Shown: positions 8,246 to 17,113, counted from the first letter of the stretch. The stretch: 64,000 nucleotides of DNA from Microbacterium testaceum (GCF_029761935.1 NZ_CP121699.1:2418001-2482000); one strand, 5' to 3'. Numbers and translations are program-made. Notes: generated from the letters alone by a model not told the origin.

Positions 8246-9243
8246 GTGCGCCTCTGCGCCTCGGCACTCGCCGCAGCACCCTGGCGATGACGCAGTCGCA
8301 GATAGTCGCCGACGCCGTGTCCGCGGCATCCGGTCGTTCCGTCGAGCTGGTGCCGATCGTCTCGGAAGGCGACGTCAACCGCGCCTCGCTGTCGCAGCTG
8401 GGCGGGCGCGGAGTCTTCGCGAACGGGCTGCGCGAGGCCCTCGCGGCGGACCGCTGCGACTTCCTCGTGCACTCGCTCAAAGACCTGCCGACGCAGCAGC
8501 CCGACGGGTTGGTGATCGCTGCGACGCCCCCTCGTGAAGATGCGCGCGACGTCGTCGTGACGCGCGAGGGTGTCGCCCTGGGGTCCCTTGCCCCGGGGTC
8601 GCGGGTCGGCACCGGTTCCCCGCGTCGTATCGCTCAGGCCCTGCGGCACAACCCGCGCCTCGACATCCGCGACATCCGCGGCAACGTCGACTCGCGTCTC
8701 GCCCGGGTGCGCGAGGGAGAATTGGATGCCGTGATCCTCGCGGCCGCGGGAATCTCGCGGCTCGGAGGAGATCTGGGCGGACTCCTCGCCGAGGAGCTCG
8801 GTCTCGCGGAGTGGCCGACCGCTCCGGGGCAGGGGGCGCTGGCGGTGGAGACGCGCGACGACATCGACCCGGACATCTTCGCGGCCCTCGCCGAGCTCGA
8901 CGACGAACGCACCCGGGTGGCCATCACCGCGGAGCGCACCGTGCTCTCCGCCCTCGATGCCGGGTGCAGCGCGCCTGTCGGCACCCACGCCTCGCTCGCG
9001 GAGGGCGACCTGCGCCTGCGGGCGGTGGTCTACGCGCTCGATGGAACGCAACGGATCGGCATCGACCGGACGGTGCGTCTCGACCCGGGGTATGGTGGGG
9101 ACACTACGGGCAGTGGCAATGGAGCAGATGCTGCCGACGACGGGGGACCGATCGCGCGAGCGACGCGAGCGGGCCAAGAAGCCGCGCGTCGGTTGCTCGA
9201 ACGCGGGGCGGCCGACCTGGTACCACGAGAGTCGACCACATGA
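8242..9243 (+). CDS. hemC: hydroxymethylbilane synthase (porphobilinogen deaminase)
   Basis: HemC condenses four porphobilinogen units into hydroxymethylbilane on a dipyrromethane cofactor. The start of the protein has the signature LRLGTRRSTLAMTQSQ, HSLKDLPT is intact, and the cofactor-attachment cysteine lies in LDAGCSAPVGTHA at Cys242, the same number as in E. coli. About 333 residues. A Gly/Asp-rich low-complexity insert (around residue 280-305) in the C-terminal domain is longer than usual. The GTG start overlaps the hemQ stop, and the stop overlaps the hemD ATG, giving tight coupling on both sides. Confidence 0.96.
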   Translation: MSAPLRLGTRRSTLAMTQSQIVADAVSAASGRSVELVPIVSEGDVNRASLSQLGGRGVFANGLREALAADRCDFLVHSLKDLPTQQPDGLVIAATPPREDARDVVVTREGVALGSLAPGSRVGTGSPRRIAQALRHNPRLDIRDIRGNVDSRLARVREGELDAVILAAAGISRLGGDLGGLLAEELGLAEWPTAPGQGALAVETRDDIDPDIFAALAELDDERTRVAITAERTVLSALDAGCSAPVGTHASLAEGDLRLRAVVYALDGTQRIGIDRTVRLDPGYGGDTTGSGNGADAADDGGPIARATRAGQEAARRLLERGAADLVPRESTT

Positions 9244-10055
9244 ACGAAGGCCACCAGCACACGCCGAACCCCTCCACGGGCAGCGTGCCGAAACCTCTTG
9301 CCGGTCGTCGCGTCCTCGTCCCCCGAGGGGGCCCCTGGGGCGACGGCGTCGCGGCGAGTCTTCGACAGCTCGGAGCGGTGCCCGTCATCGCGCCGTTGAT
9401 CAACTTCGCGCCGACGAACGACCAGGCGACGCTCGACCAGGCGCTCGCCGACCTGGCCGCGGGTGCCTTCGATTGGCTGACGCTCACGAGCGCCACGACG
9501 GTCGACGTGCTGTACGCCTATAAGGCGGTCATCCCCGCCGAGACGAAGGTCGCCGTCGTCGGCGAGACGACCGCGGCCGCGATGCAGGCCGTCGGGTACC
9601 ACGTCGACCTCGTGCCCGAGCGGGACAACTCCGCTCAGGGTATGGCCGAGCAGATGATCGCGATCGAGACCGAGCCGCGCAAGGTGCTGACCCTGCGCAG
9701 CGAGATCGCCAAGCCGGTGCTGACGCGACTGCTCATCGAGGCCGGCCACGACGTGCGCAGCGTCGTCGCGTACCGCACGGTGGGCGTGCCGGTGACCGAG
9801 AAGATCGCCGCCGACGTGACCTCGGGCCGCATCAACGCCATCCTCGTCACCAGTGGCTCGGTCGCGGAACAGGTCGTCGATCAGTTCCCCGAGATCCCGG
9901 CATCCACCGTCATCGCCGCCATCGGCCCCCGCACCGCCAAAGACGCCAAGCGCGCCGGTCTGAGCGTCGACGTGGTGGCCGAGACCCAGACCGTCGACTC
10001 CCTCATCGAAGCCGTCGCCCGCTTCCCCCTGCACTCCGACGAATCGACCTCATGA
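9240..10055 (+). CDS. hemD: uroporphyrinogen-III synthase
   Basis: HemD closes the linear tetrapyrrole with inversion of ring D. The 271-residue protein shows the weakly conserved two-domain HemD pattern: a start of domain one of the form [23 protein letters not shown] in the middle, and [13 protein letters not shown] plus [17 protein letters not shown] in the second half. Sequence conservation in this family is low, so the identification leans on the conserved TSA/TSGS and IGPxTA stretches and on position between hemC and hemB. The start overlaps hemC by four bases (ATGA) and the stop overlaps hemB in the same way. Confidence 0.93.
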   Translation: MNEGHQHTPNPSTGSVPKPLAGRRVLVPRGGPWGDGVAASLRQLGAVPVIAPLINFAPTNDQATLDQALADLAAGAFDWLTLTSATTVDVLYAYKAVIPAETKVAVVGETTAAAMQAVGYHVDLVPERDNSAQGMAEQMIAIETEPRKVLTLRSEIAKPVLTRLLIEAGHDVRSVVAYRTVGVPVTEKIAADVTSGRINAILVTSGSVAEQVVDQFPEIPASTVIAAIGPRTAKDAKRAGLSVDVVAETQTVDSLIEAVARFPLHSDESTS

Positions 10056-11035
10056 GCTTCCCCGAGCACCGCCCGCGGCGTCTGCGCCGCACCCCCGCCG
10101 TCCGTCGTCTCGCTCGCGAGACCCACCTCGTGCCCTCGCAGCTCGTGCTGCCGATGTTCGTGCGCGAGGGGATCACCGAGCCGAGCCCGATCGGTTCGAT
10201 GCCCGGCATCGTGCAGCACTCGATGGACTCCCTCCGCCGCGCGGTGGCCGAGGCCGCCGAGCAGCGCATCGGCGGCGTCATGCTCTTCGGCGTGCCCGAG
10301 GTGCGCGACGCCGTGGGCTCCGGAGCAGACGACCCGAACGGCATCCTGAACCGCGCCACCGAGGCCGTGGTGGCCGAGGTCGGCGATGCGGTGGTCGTGC
10401 AGACCGACCTGTGCCTCGATGAGTTCACCGACCACGGGCACTGCGGCGTGCTGCGCGACGACGGGGCCGTCGACAACGACGCGACCCTCGAGCGCTACAC
10501 CGCCATGGGGCTCGCGCAGGCGCGTGCGGGCTCGGCGATGCTGGGGCTGTCGGGCATGATGGACGGCCAGGTCGGCGCGGTGCGCGAGGCTCTGGACGCC
10601 GAGGGCTTCACCGACACGCTGATCCTCGCCTACTCGGCGAAGTACGCCGGGGCCTTCTACGGTCCGTTCCGCGAGGCGGTCGACTCGCAGCTGAAGGGCG
10701 ATCGCCGCTCGTACCAGCTCGACCCCGGCAACGGCCGCGAGGGCGTGCGCGAAGCGCTGCTCGACGTCGAAGAGGGCGCCGACGTCGTCATGGTCAAGCC
10801 GGCGCTGCCCTACCTCGACGTGCTCGCCGACGTGAAGGCCTCGGTCGACGTGCCCGTGTGGGCTTACCAGGTGTCGGGCGAATACGCGATGGTCGAGGCC
10901 GCCGCGGCCCACGGCTGGATCGACCGCCGGGGCGCGATCATGGAGAGCCTGCTCGGCATCCGTCGCGCCGGCGCCGACGCGATCCTGACCTACTGGGCGG
11001 TCGAGGCCGCCCGCTGGCTCCGCGCCGAGCTCTGA
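10052..11035 (+). CDS. hemB: delta-aminolevulinic acid dehydratase (porphobilinogen synthase)
   Basis: HemB condenses two 5-aminolevulinate molecules to porphobilinogen. 327 residues. The Schiff-base lysines lie in [13 protein letters not shown] (Lys197) and [10 protein letters not shown] (Lys249). The metal-site loop reads [14 protein letters not shown], with Cys121, Asp123 and Cys131, so one of the three zinc cysteines of the animal and E. coli enzymes is replaced by Asp. This may favour a mixed or magnesium-dependent site. The ATG overlaps the hemD stop. A long inverted repeat follows before hemL. Confidence 0.96.
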   Translation: MSFPEHRPRRLRRTPAVRRLARETHLVPSQLVLPMFVREGITEPSPIGSMPGIVQHSMDSLRRAVAEAAEQRIGGVMLFGVPEVRDAVGSGADDPNGILNRATEAVVAEVGDAVVVQTDLCLDEFTDHGHCGVLRDDGAVDNDATLERYTAMGLAQARAGSAMLGLSGMMDGQVGAVREALDAEGFTDTLILAYSAKYAGAFYGPFREAVDSQLKGDRRSYQLDPGNGREGVREALLDVEEGADVVMVKPALPYLDVLADVKASVDVPVWAYQVSGEYAMVEAAAAHGWIDRRGAIMESLLGIRRAGADAILTYWAVEAARWLRAEL

Positions 11036-11053
11036 GCACTCGTCTTTTTGCGC

Positions 11054-11109
11054 GAGTCGCCAACTTTTGTCGCTTCGCTGTCCGCGGAAGCGACAAAACT
11101 TGGCGACTC
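11054..11109. repeat. 23-bp inverted repeat between hemB and hemL
   Basis: The arms 11054-11076 and 11087-11109 are complementary at 22 of 23 positions, with a 10-base spacer. It begins 19 bp after the hemB stop and ends 29 bp before the hemL ATG. The arms contain short T and A runs rather than a trailing T tract, so it could terminate in either direction. It could equally be a mobile palindromic element or an RNA hairpin that sets hemB/hemL expression. Confidence 0.75.
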
Positions 11110-11137
11110 ACGCCTGCGCACTTGGGAGAATTGACGC

Positions 11138-12478
11138 ATGACCGATCTCAACGACCAGTGGTTCGCTCGCGCCAAAGACGTCATCCCGGGCGGCGTGAAC
11201 TCGCCCGTGCGCGCGTACGGCTCCGTGGGCGGCACGCCGCGGTTCGTGCAGTCGGCCTCCGGCCCGCGGATCACGGATGCCGCGGGTCGCGAATACGTCG
11301 ACCTCGTCGCCTCGTGGGGTCCGGCTCTGCTCGGCCATGCGCACCCCGAGGTGGTCGGGGCGGTGCAGTCCGCGGCATCCCGTGGTCTGTCCTTCGGTGC
11401 TCCGACGGGGGCCGAGGTCGAGCTCGCCGATCTCGTCGCGCAGCGCGTGCAGGTGGGCGATCTGAAGCCGATCGAAAAGGTGCGGCTGGTGTCGACCGGC
11501 ACCGAGGCGACCATGACGGCGATCCGTCTCGCGCGCGGCGTGACCGGTCGCGACCTGCTGATCAAGTTCGCCGGTCACTACCACGGTCACTCCGACGGCC
11601 TGCTGGCCGCCGCGGGTTCGGGGGTCGCGACCCTCGCCCTGCCCGGGTCGGCCGGTGTTCCCGCGCCGATCGCCGCGCAGACGCTCGTGCTGCCCTACAA
11701 CGACCTCGACGCGGTGCGCGAGGTGTTCGAGGTGCACGGTGAGAACATCGCCGCGATCATCGTCGAGGCGGCATCCGCGAATATGGGCGTCGTTCCGCCG
11801 CTCCCCGGCTTCAATGCGGCGCTAGCCGACATCGCGCACAGCCACGGAGCCCTGCTGATCATGGACGAGGTGCTGACCGGATTCCGCGTGCACCCCGCCG
11901 GATTCTGGGGCCTGCAGGCGTCGCTGGGCGAGCGCTACCTGCCCGACATCCTCACCTACGGCAAGGTCATCGGCGGCGGTATGCCGCTGGCGGCCCTCGC
12001 CGGCCGCGCCGAGATCATGGACCACCTCGCGCCCCTCGGCCCGGTGTACCAGGCCGGCACGCTGTCGGGGAACCCGCTGTCGGTGGCCGCCGGCCTCGCG
12101 ACGCTGCGGCTCGCGACTCCCGAGGTCTACGCGGCGGTCGACGCCGCGGCCGCTCAGGTGTCGGAGGCGCTGGACGCTGCGCTCACGGCCGAGGGCGTCG
12201 TGCACGCCGTGCCGCGCGCCGGCTCGCTGTTCGGTGTCGCGTTCCTGCCCGAGGTGCCGCTCGACTACGCTACGGCGCTCACGCAGCAGTCGTACCGGTA
12301 CGCCCCGTTCTTCCACGCGATGCTGGATGCCGGTGTCTCGCTGCCCCCGAGCGTGTTCGAGGCCTGGTTCCTCACGGCGGCGCACGACGAGGTCGCGCTC
12401 GACCGCGTGCTCGAGGCGCTGCCGGTCGCGGCGAAGGCGGCCGCGGAGGCGCTGGATCCGACGCTGCTCGCGCAGTAG
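11138..12478 (+). CDS. hemL: glutamate-1-semialdehyde 2,1-aminomutase
   Basis: HemL, a PLP enzyme, isomerises glutamate-1-semialdehyde to 5-aminolevulinate, the step after HemA. 446 residues. The start contains the GSA-specific [12 protein letters not shown], the phosphate loop [12 protein letters not shown] lies near residue 120, [10 protein letters not shown] supplies the cofactor Asp, and the Schiff-base lysine is in [10 protein letters not shown] (Lys276). A GAGA-type ribosome site precedes the ATG. It lies downstream of hemB but is separated from it by the long inverted repeat. It closes the haem block; the next genes run in the opposite direction. Confidence 0.96.
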   Translation: MTDLNDQWFARAKDVIPGGVNSPVRAYGSVGGTPRFVQSASGPRITDAAGREYVDLVASWGPALLGHAHPEVVGAVQSAASRGLSFGAPTGAEVELADLVAQRVQVGDLKPIEKVRLVSTGTEATMTAIRLARGVTGRDLLIKFAGHYHGHSDGLLAAAGSGVATLALPGSAGVPAPIAAQTLVLPYNDLDAVREVFEVHGENIAAIIVEAASANMGVVPPLPGFNAALADIAHSHGALLIMDEVLTGFRVHPAGFWGLQASLGERYLPDILTYGKVIGGGMPLAALAGRAEIMDHLAPLGPVYQAGTLSGNPLSVAAGLATLRLATPEVYAAVDAAAAQVSEALDAALTAEGVVHAVPRAGSLFGVAFLPEVPLDYATALTQQSYRYAPFFHAMLDAGVSLPPSVFEAWFLTAAHDEVALDRVLEALPVAAKAAAEALDPTLLAQ

Positions 12479-12687
12479 GGATCATCCTCGAGGGGGACAC
12501 GTTTCGTCCTTTGCGATGATGCGCGGGGCAGGTGCGGCCGGAAGGCTGGAGTCATGCTCCCCGCACGCCCCGCACCGTCCGCCATCTGGCAGCTGTTCTC
12601 GAGACTCGTGGCGTGGTGGCCGACGTCGACGGCACCTCGGCGCCGTCGCGCGACCTGGCAGCCGTGCCCGCGTGGTCAGGTCTGAGA

Positions 12688-12957
12688 TCAGCGCCACGTC
12701 CAGCTGAGGAGAGCGGAGAGTGCCCGGATGCCGGCTTCGCCCACGTCATCGCGCTCTGCAACGAGCGCGCGGACGGTGCGGTCAGCCCACGCGGCCAGGT
12801 CTGTCGCGTCGTCGCCGGGGGTGATGGCATCCATTCGTTCGATCAGGCCCTCGACGCGCGTGCGCACGGCTCGGTCGGGGACGGACTCGGGATGCCGGCC
12901 GGGGACGGCGGAGCCGTCGGCCCAGATGTAGGCGGTGAGGGCGGTGTCGAGGGTCAT
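12688..12957 (-). CDS. small hypothetical protein, end of the type VII-linked operon
   Basis: 89 residues, acidic and mostly helical, with no signal peptide or membrane segment. It follows the ADP-ribosyltransferase-like gene by 82 bp on the same strand and is the last gene of the leftward accessory run. Position next to a toxin-like gene makes an immunity or accessory role possible, but there is no sequence support for this. Two copies of the genome-typical GGATGCC/GGCATCC heptamer lie inside it and one just beyond its stop, unlike the genes upstream, so it may belong to the core genome rather than to the accessory block. Confidence 0.5.
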   Translation of the reverse strand: MTLDTALTAYIWADGSAVPGRHPESVPDRAVRTRVEGLIERMDAITPGDDATDLAAWADRTVRALVAERDDVGEAGIRALSALLSWTWR

Positions 12958-13039
12958 GGTGCGTCCTTCGCTGAGCTCACCGGGGTACCCCGCGGCTCCC
13001 TTGGCATTGTGCTGGGCGGTGGCGCCTCGTCCACCTCGC

Positions 13040-13561
13040 TCATGAGTTACCCGAGTTCTCTGCGGCGCGAACGTCGAGGAAGAAGAGTGGTTCGACGAAT
13101 TTGCCCGGGGTGGTGATCGGTGCCGACTCGAGGGCTTGCGCCGACCTCAGTGCGTCGTTCACCAGAGTGACCAGGTCGTTGAGAGTCGGCGGGAGGTCAC
13201 TGGTCGGATCGTGCTCCGCGAGTTGCTCGACGATCACCACGGGACGGCCGTCGGGGAGATTGATGCGCGCGACCTCGAGAAGGACGACTTCGGGAGGCAG
13301 GACGACCTCCTGCTCCGCGGGGTGGGCGGAGAAGGCCGCGATCTCGCGTCCTGTGCGGCTGACGATGGCGGCGATCGCGGGGCTCGAGAAGTTCTCGGTC
13401 GCGATGCGTGGGTCCTTGCTCGTGGCGGTGACGCCTCGGGTCCACCGGGCAGGTGCGAGCTGGGGGATGTACGGGAGGCCGTGGAAGACGATCCCGGTGT
13501 GAGCGGGCAACTTTTCGAGAGCGCTCAAAAACCTTCGCGCGGCTTCGGCAGCATCGGCCAT
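13040..13561 (-). CDS. ADP-ribosyltransferase-like protein
   Basis: 173 residues. The pattern resembles the R-S-E class of mono-ADP-ribosyltransferase folds: a first strand GIVFHGL (with His27 where Arg is normal), then GVTATSKDP in the STS position (residues 43-51), then TGREIAAFSAHPAEQEVVLPP carrying an ExE motif at Glu83-Gln-Glu85. ExE is the catalytic signature of arginine-modifying members. The protein has no signal peptide and no WXG module, so it may be a trimmed effector, an intracellular modifier or an inactivated relative. A GGGAGG ribosome site precedes the ATG at 13561. The fold call is from motif order only. It lies in the type VII-linked operon near an SseB protein. Confidence 0.5.
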   Translation of the reverse strand: MADAAEAARRFLSALEKLPAHTGIVFHGLPYIPQLAPARWTRGVTATSKDPRIATENFSSPAIAAIVSRTGREIAAFSAHPAEQEVVLPPEVVLLEVARINLPDGRPVVIVEQLAEHDPTSDLPPTLNDLVTLVNDALRSAQALESAPITTPGKFVEPLFFLDVRAAENSGNS

Positions 13562-13601
13562 CGGCGGCTCCTCCCTTTCCGTTGTGTGCTGGCGGACGTG
13601 C

Positions 13602-13949
13602 TTATGAACCGAGTGAACGCCGCAGGGCTTCATCCGTTTCGCGGGTGATCCGTTCGGATGCGGCTCTTTCCGCTGCGCCGAGAGGCGCACCCGGTCGGCG
13701 GCTTTTCCGAATCGAATCCAGAGCGAAGGCGCACGCGTCCGATTCCGAATCGAACCGAGCGAGTTCGGCCCACTGTCCGCGCTCCTGCGTCCCGACGGCA
13801 AACCCGGTCGATCTCTCGTTCAGGAGGACGAGAGTGCCCAGGACGGGGTCCCCGTCGCCGACGTGCGGGTAATCCGGGCTGGACACGGGAGCCGAACCGA
13901 ATTCGTCTCGGAGAATGTCGCAGAGTTCTTGGAAGGTGAGGTCCTTCAT
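13602..13949 (-). CDS. hypothetical protein of the type VII-linked operon
   Basis: 115 residues. The first 75 residues look like a small alpha/beta domain ending in the segment WAELARFDSESDACAFAL, and the rest is a charged helix. No signal peptide or membrane helix. It sits 40 bp upstream of the ADP-ribosyltransferase-like gene and could be its partner or an immunity factor; this rests on neighbourhood alone. The local base composition is less GC-rich than the haem genes. I do not recognise a family. Confidence 0.55.
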   Translation of the reverse strand: MKDLTFQELCDILRDEFGSAPVSSPDYPHVGDGDPVLGTLVLLNERSTGFAVGTQERGQWAELARFDSESDACAFALDSIRKSRRPGAPLGAAERAASERITRETDEALRRSLGS

Positions 13950-14022
13950 GCTCGAGTCTCGACTTTCGTGCGATTCGCTCTGGGCCAGCTCTGTGTCCGA
14001 CTCCCAGCGAGGGCAGTGCGTT

Positions 14023-14550
14023 CTAGAACGGCGAGGTCTGCGGGACCACGGTCGGCCAACGCCACGCCAGAGCGTCTACGGCGTCTGTCGAGAGACGCGG
14101 CATGATGGCCGCCAGTTTGGTGCGAACACGCCCGAGAAGCCCGTCGTCCGCGGGCGCGACCTCGTGGAACGCGATGGAGGCCGAACCACGAATGAATGCG
14201 GTCAGCACAGGGGTGAGGTCGGAGGCATCATCACCGAATCGGGCAACCACGGCTCCCAGATCATCGCTGGGTTCCGGGGAGACACCCCAGCCGGTGTAGA
14301 GCACGATCGCTTCGCTCAGCTCCGCGTCGTCGACGGCGGGTGAGCTTGTAACACCGTGTCCGGGAAAGCGCGCTTCGGCGTCACGAACGGTGACGGGGTT
14401 GCGGAACCGACTGTTCCCGGTCCACCACGTCTGGCAGTAGTCGCAGCGGTACAGGAAGTCGTCGGGCGATGTCGTGAGCACCAATTTCGGTTGCTGCTCG
14501 CGCATGGCGAGGTCGAGGCACGCCGGACATCCGAGGTCTCTCGACGGCAT
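14023..14550 (-). CDS. zinc-ribbon protein with C-terminal helical domain
   Basis: 175 residues. The first 65 form a zinc ribbon with two CxxC knuckles at Cys8/Cys11 and Cys36/Cys39 and a conserved core (VLTTSPDDFLYRCDYCQTWW). The remaining ~110 residues are acidic, probably helical, and not recognised. The ribbon is clearly paralogous to the 68-residue protein at 17139-17345. It starts eight bases after the SseB stop, so the two are coupled. A role as an adaptor or regulator of the neighbouring type VII-type effector genes is possible but not shown by the sequence. Confidence 0.6.
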   Translation of the reverse strand: MPSRDLGCPACLDLAMREQQPKLVLTTSPDDFLYRCDYCQTWWTGNSRFRNPVTVRDAEARFPGHGVTSSPAVDDAELSEAIVLYTGWGVSPEPSDDLGAVVARFGDDASDLTPVLTAFIRGSASIAFHEVAPADDGLLGRVRTKLAAIMPRLSTDAVDALAWRWPTVVPQTSPF

Positions 14551-14558
14551 CAGAGCCG

Positions 14559-14924
14559 TCACGCCAGTTCGGTTCGGAACTTCGCAATCCCCGCCGGCTC
14601 GATGTCGAACCCGAGGTTCGAACCGGGGTTGACGACGAGGCCCTGCGTTGCCGGGGATTGCAGCAGCAGCTGGCTCCCCGACATGGCGACGACGAACGGC
14701 GCAAGGTGGGAAACGCGCTCGGCCTCCTGAGGAGACGTGAAGACGGCCATCATCGAGTGGTCGTCTTTCGGGAACAGCACGGGTTGGAAGTTCTTGAACG
14801 TCTCTCCCGGGTCCGCTCCGCTCGGAACGTAGAGCGTGCTCGCCGCGAACGTCCAGAGCACCGACTGCATGGTGAGCTGGCCCGATCGCGCTCGGGCGAT
14901 CGCTGTCTCGAGCACTGAAGCCAT
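14559..14924 (-). CDS. SseB-domain protein
   Basis: 121 residues matching the SseB N-terminal-domain pattern: a strand reading VLFPKDDHSMMAVFTSP, a GSQLLLQSPATQG stretch, then VVNPGSNLGFDIEP. SseB-domain proteins commonly sit beside secreted toxins and type VII substrates in actinobacteria, where they may act as chaperone-like or immunity partners; their biochemistry is poorly known. A strong AAGGAGAT ribosome site lies five bases before the ATG. It is placed directly after the effector candidate (70 bp). Confidence 0.75.
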   Translation of the reverse strand: MASVLETAIARARSGQLTMQSVLWTFAASTLYVPSGADPGETFKNFQPVLFPKDDHSMMAVFTSPQEAERVSHLAPFVVAMSGSQLLLQSPATQGLVVNPGSNLGFDIEPAGIAKFRTELA

Positions 14925-14994
14925 CAGAGATCTCCTTGTGTGGCTGGCGATGAAACGGATGACCGAGACGGTGTGGGGGCGAGCCCGGTGTCAC

Positions 14995-16323
14995 TCAATA
15001 CTTCCTCACGACCTGCCATGATCCGTCCACGAGCTTGGTGAGGACGGATCCCGGAGGAACGGGCGCGCCGCCGGGATAGATCGTCTCCCGCGTCTGGTTC
15101 ACGAGATACCCGGAGTCCATCACGACCGCGGTGTGTCCGTACGTCGGATCGGCGCTCGTGGGGTCGTGGTAGAAGTTCGGGTTGCCCTGCGCGTCTTCAA
15201 GCACCGGGCGGCGGAGGTCACGCGGGTCGACCGGGAAGTGAACCGCGTAGACATCGCCGCCGTTCATGTAGGCGTCGGCCGCCTGAGGCGCCATACCTGT
15301 TTCTTTCGCGGCTGCGCTCACGCTGTCGATGCGGGCAGCATCAGAGACGGGCATGGCCCAGACATCTCCGTTCGGGGCACCGAGATTGGCGTTGTCGACG
15401 TCGTAGTAGTGAACAGCGCCATCGCCGAAAAGTGACGAGTGGTAGCCGGCTGCATCCATCTCGGCGAGGTGTGAAGGAGTGAGCGCTTCGCCCGGCTGGA
15501 CGTCGAGGGGCGCGCGCGGGGCTTCTGCGGAATAGCGCGGAACCCGCGGGGGTGCTTCCCCGTGGGGTGCGCGCCGCGGCACGCTTCCGAGCAGTCCAGC
15601 GCCCTTGCTCATCAGGGCCCGAAGCTCGTTGAGAAGATCCCCGAGCTTGCCGCACGAGCGCAGCAGGCCGGTGAGCTTGCCGCTGATCTTCGCTGTCCAG
15701 CTGGCGACGCGGGAGGAGACCTGCGAGATGATCCAGGGGGTGGCGATGCCGACGGTGACGACGGCTTCGGTGGCCCACGAGATGGCGGATCCGACGAGCT
15801 GGGAGAGGATGTCGCGGACGAGGTCGTGAACGACCTGGACGATGGTCGAGGCGATCTGCAGGCCGGTGGCCATGGCGCCGGCCCATTGGCCTGAGGCGCG
15901 GATGTGGGCGGCGGCGTCGGTTTGGAAGCGTCGGTAGGCGTCGATGGCTTCGCCGGCCATGTCGTCGAGGTCGCTGACGACGCGGTCGAGGTAGTCGGCG
16001 GAGCTGTTGAGCTGGTTTTGGACGTTGGTCCAGGTCTGGGAGAACCCGGCGACGGCGCCGGCGTCTCCGGTCAAGTCGTTGAACCAGCCTTTGATGGGCT
16101 CGAAGTGATCGATCAGCCAGCCGAGGCCGGCGGCGATGAGCGACCCGAGGGGATCGATGGCGGTGGCGACGGTGTCGACGACCGTGCTGAAGGCCGCAAG
16201 GCCGCCTTCGACCCAGTTGCCGGACTCGATCGCATGGGCGAGCTGCGTCCCCGAATCCAGAAGCCCCGCCCCGCTGAACGGGGTCGCCGTGTCGACGGGA
16301 CCCGCGATGAGCGCGTTGCTCAC
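14995..16323 (-). CDS. WXG/LXG-type effector candidate with unrecognised C-terminal domain
   Basis: 442 residues. Residues about 75-160 are a helical-hairpin module like those of WXG100-related secreted proteins (a TWTNVQNQLN helix, then LDDMAGEAIDAYRRF with Met at the usual Trp position). A hydrophobic helical middle (residues about 160-250) follows, then a Pro/Arg linker. The C-terminal domain of about 150 residues starts near ALTPSHLAEMDAAGY and contains YLVNQTRETIYPGG near its end. This is the architecture of actinobacterial type VII polymorphic toxins, with the C-terminus as toxin candidate. I cannot assign the toxin fold. The GTG start overlaps the EspC-like gene stop as GTGA. Confidence 0.65.
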   Translation of the reverse strand: MSNALIAGPVDTATPFSGAGLLDSGTQLAHAIESGNWVEGGLAAFSTVVDTVATAIDPLGSLIAAGLGWLIDHFEPIKGWFNDLTGDAGAVAGFSQTWTNVQNQLNSSADYLDRVVSDLDDMAGEAIDAYRRFQTDAAAHIRASGQWAGAMATGLQIASTIVQVVHDLVRDILSQLVGSAISWATEAVVTVGIATPWIISQVSSRVASWTAKISGKLTGLLRSCGKLGDLLNELRALMSKGAGLLGSVPRRAPHGEAPPRVPRYSAEAPRAPLDVQPGEALTPSHLAEMDAAGYHSSLFGDGAVHYYDVDNANLGAPNGDVWAMPVSDAARIDSVSAAAKETGMAPQAADAYMNGGDVYAVHFPVDPRDLRRPVLEDAQGNPNFYHDPTSADPTYGHTAVVMDSGYLVNQTRETIYPGGAPVPPGSVLTKLVDGSWQVVRKY

Positions 16324-16634
16324 AGACCCGTCTCCAACGCACGGATCGATTCGAGGACCTTCTGCTCGTACGCGTCCATATCGCTTCCGACACCCACGAT
16401 CTCGGTGGCGGAGCGGCGCACCATGTCTTCGGCGGCACCGATCAACGACCGAGCGGCGTCGGCCACCATCGTCGCGGGCGGCACGAGGAACGAACACAAC
16501 ACCCCGAACGCCTCGGCATTCAATCCGCCCGATGACCCGGCGTCACGGGCGACGGAGATGTCGGACGCCACGGCGCTCAGCCGCGAGGCGTGCGAGCCGA
16601 TCAGTTCGGAGTCGACGGCGATACGGTCGGCCAT
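16320..16634 (-). CDS. EspC/WXG100-like small type VII secretion protein
   Basis: 104 residues, almost wholly helical, with the opening pattern of EspC-type proteins (an IAVDSELIGSHASRL stretch) and a second helix rich in Ala and Val. Small proteins of this kind are partner substrates or chaperones for larger WXG effectors secreted by ESX-like systems. It starts five bases after the YbaB-like gene stop and its own stop overlaps the effector start, so the three are coupled. No secretion ATPase or membrane component lies in this operon. Confidence 0.7.
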   Translation of the reverse strand: MADRIAVDSELIGSHASRLSAVASDISVARDAGSSGGLNAEAFGVLCSFLVPPATMVADAARSLIGAAEDMVRRSATEIVGVGSDMDAYEQKVLESIRALETGL

Positions 16635-16639
16635 GCGCG

Positions 16640-17113
16640 TCAGACCCGGAAACCCATAGGCTGCGACGGCGGCTCACGATCGAGCTCACCCGCGAGGTGA
16701 CCGACGATCGGTGAATCAGCGCCGAACGCAACCCGCGTGATCTCCAACGCCTGCTCACCCGCCAGCACCTGAGCGCGCCCCGCCGTCTCGACGATCAGCT
16801 GCTCCAACGCGTCAGGACGCAGTTCGTACGCGGCGTCGGCGAGGCGGATACCGGCCAGCCGTCCCGCCGCATCGACGGTCACCGTGACCTCGCGGCGCGG
16901 AGAAGTCGCCGACGCGCGAACCGCGTCGATGTCCGCCTGCACCTGCTGCGCTTGAGCTGCCCGAACCTGCGCTTCGGCCACCTGCTGCTCGATCCGAGCG
17001 ATGGCCGCCTCGGCTTCACGAGAAGAGAAGAGGTCTGTCACTCGGGTGATGGTAGTCCCCGAGTCCATGACCTGGGTCAAAGATGTGAGAACTTTCATTT
17101 TCGCGCCGTTCAT
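16640..17113 (-). CDS. YbaB/EbfC-like protein of the type VII-linked operon
   Basis: About 157 residues. A coiled-coil N-terminal half (EAEAAIARIEQQVAEAQ) is followed by a beta segment of the form VTVTVDAAGRLAGIRL, the YbaB/EbfC arrangement also seen in ESX-associated proteins such as EspL. Such proteins may bind DNA or act as chaperones. The start is uncertain: 17113 (ATG), 17098 (ATG) and a GTG at 17043 are all in frame, and none has a strong ribosome site. It opens the run that leads into the EspC-like and effector genes. Confidence 0.65.
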   Translation of the reverse strand: MNGAKMKVLTSLTQVMDSGTTITRVTDLFSSREAEAAIARIEQQVAEAQVRAAQAQQVQADIDAVRASATSPRREVTVTVDAAGRLAGIRLADAAYELRPDALEQLIVETAGRAQVLAGEQALEITRVAFGADSPIVGHLAGELDREPPSQPMGFRV

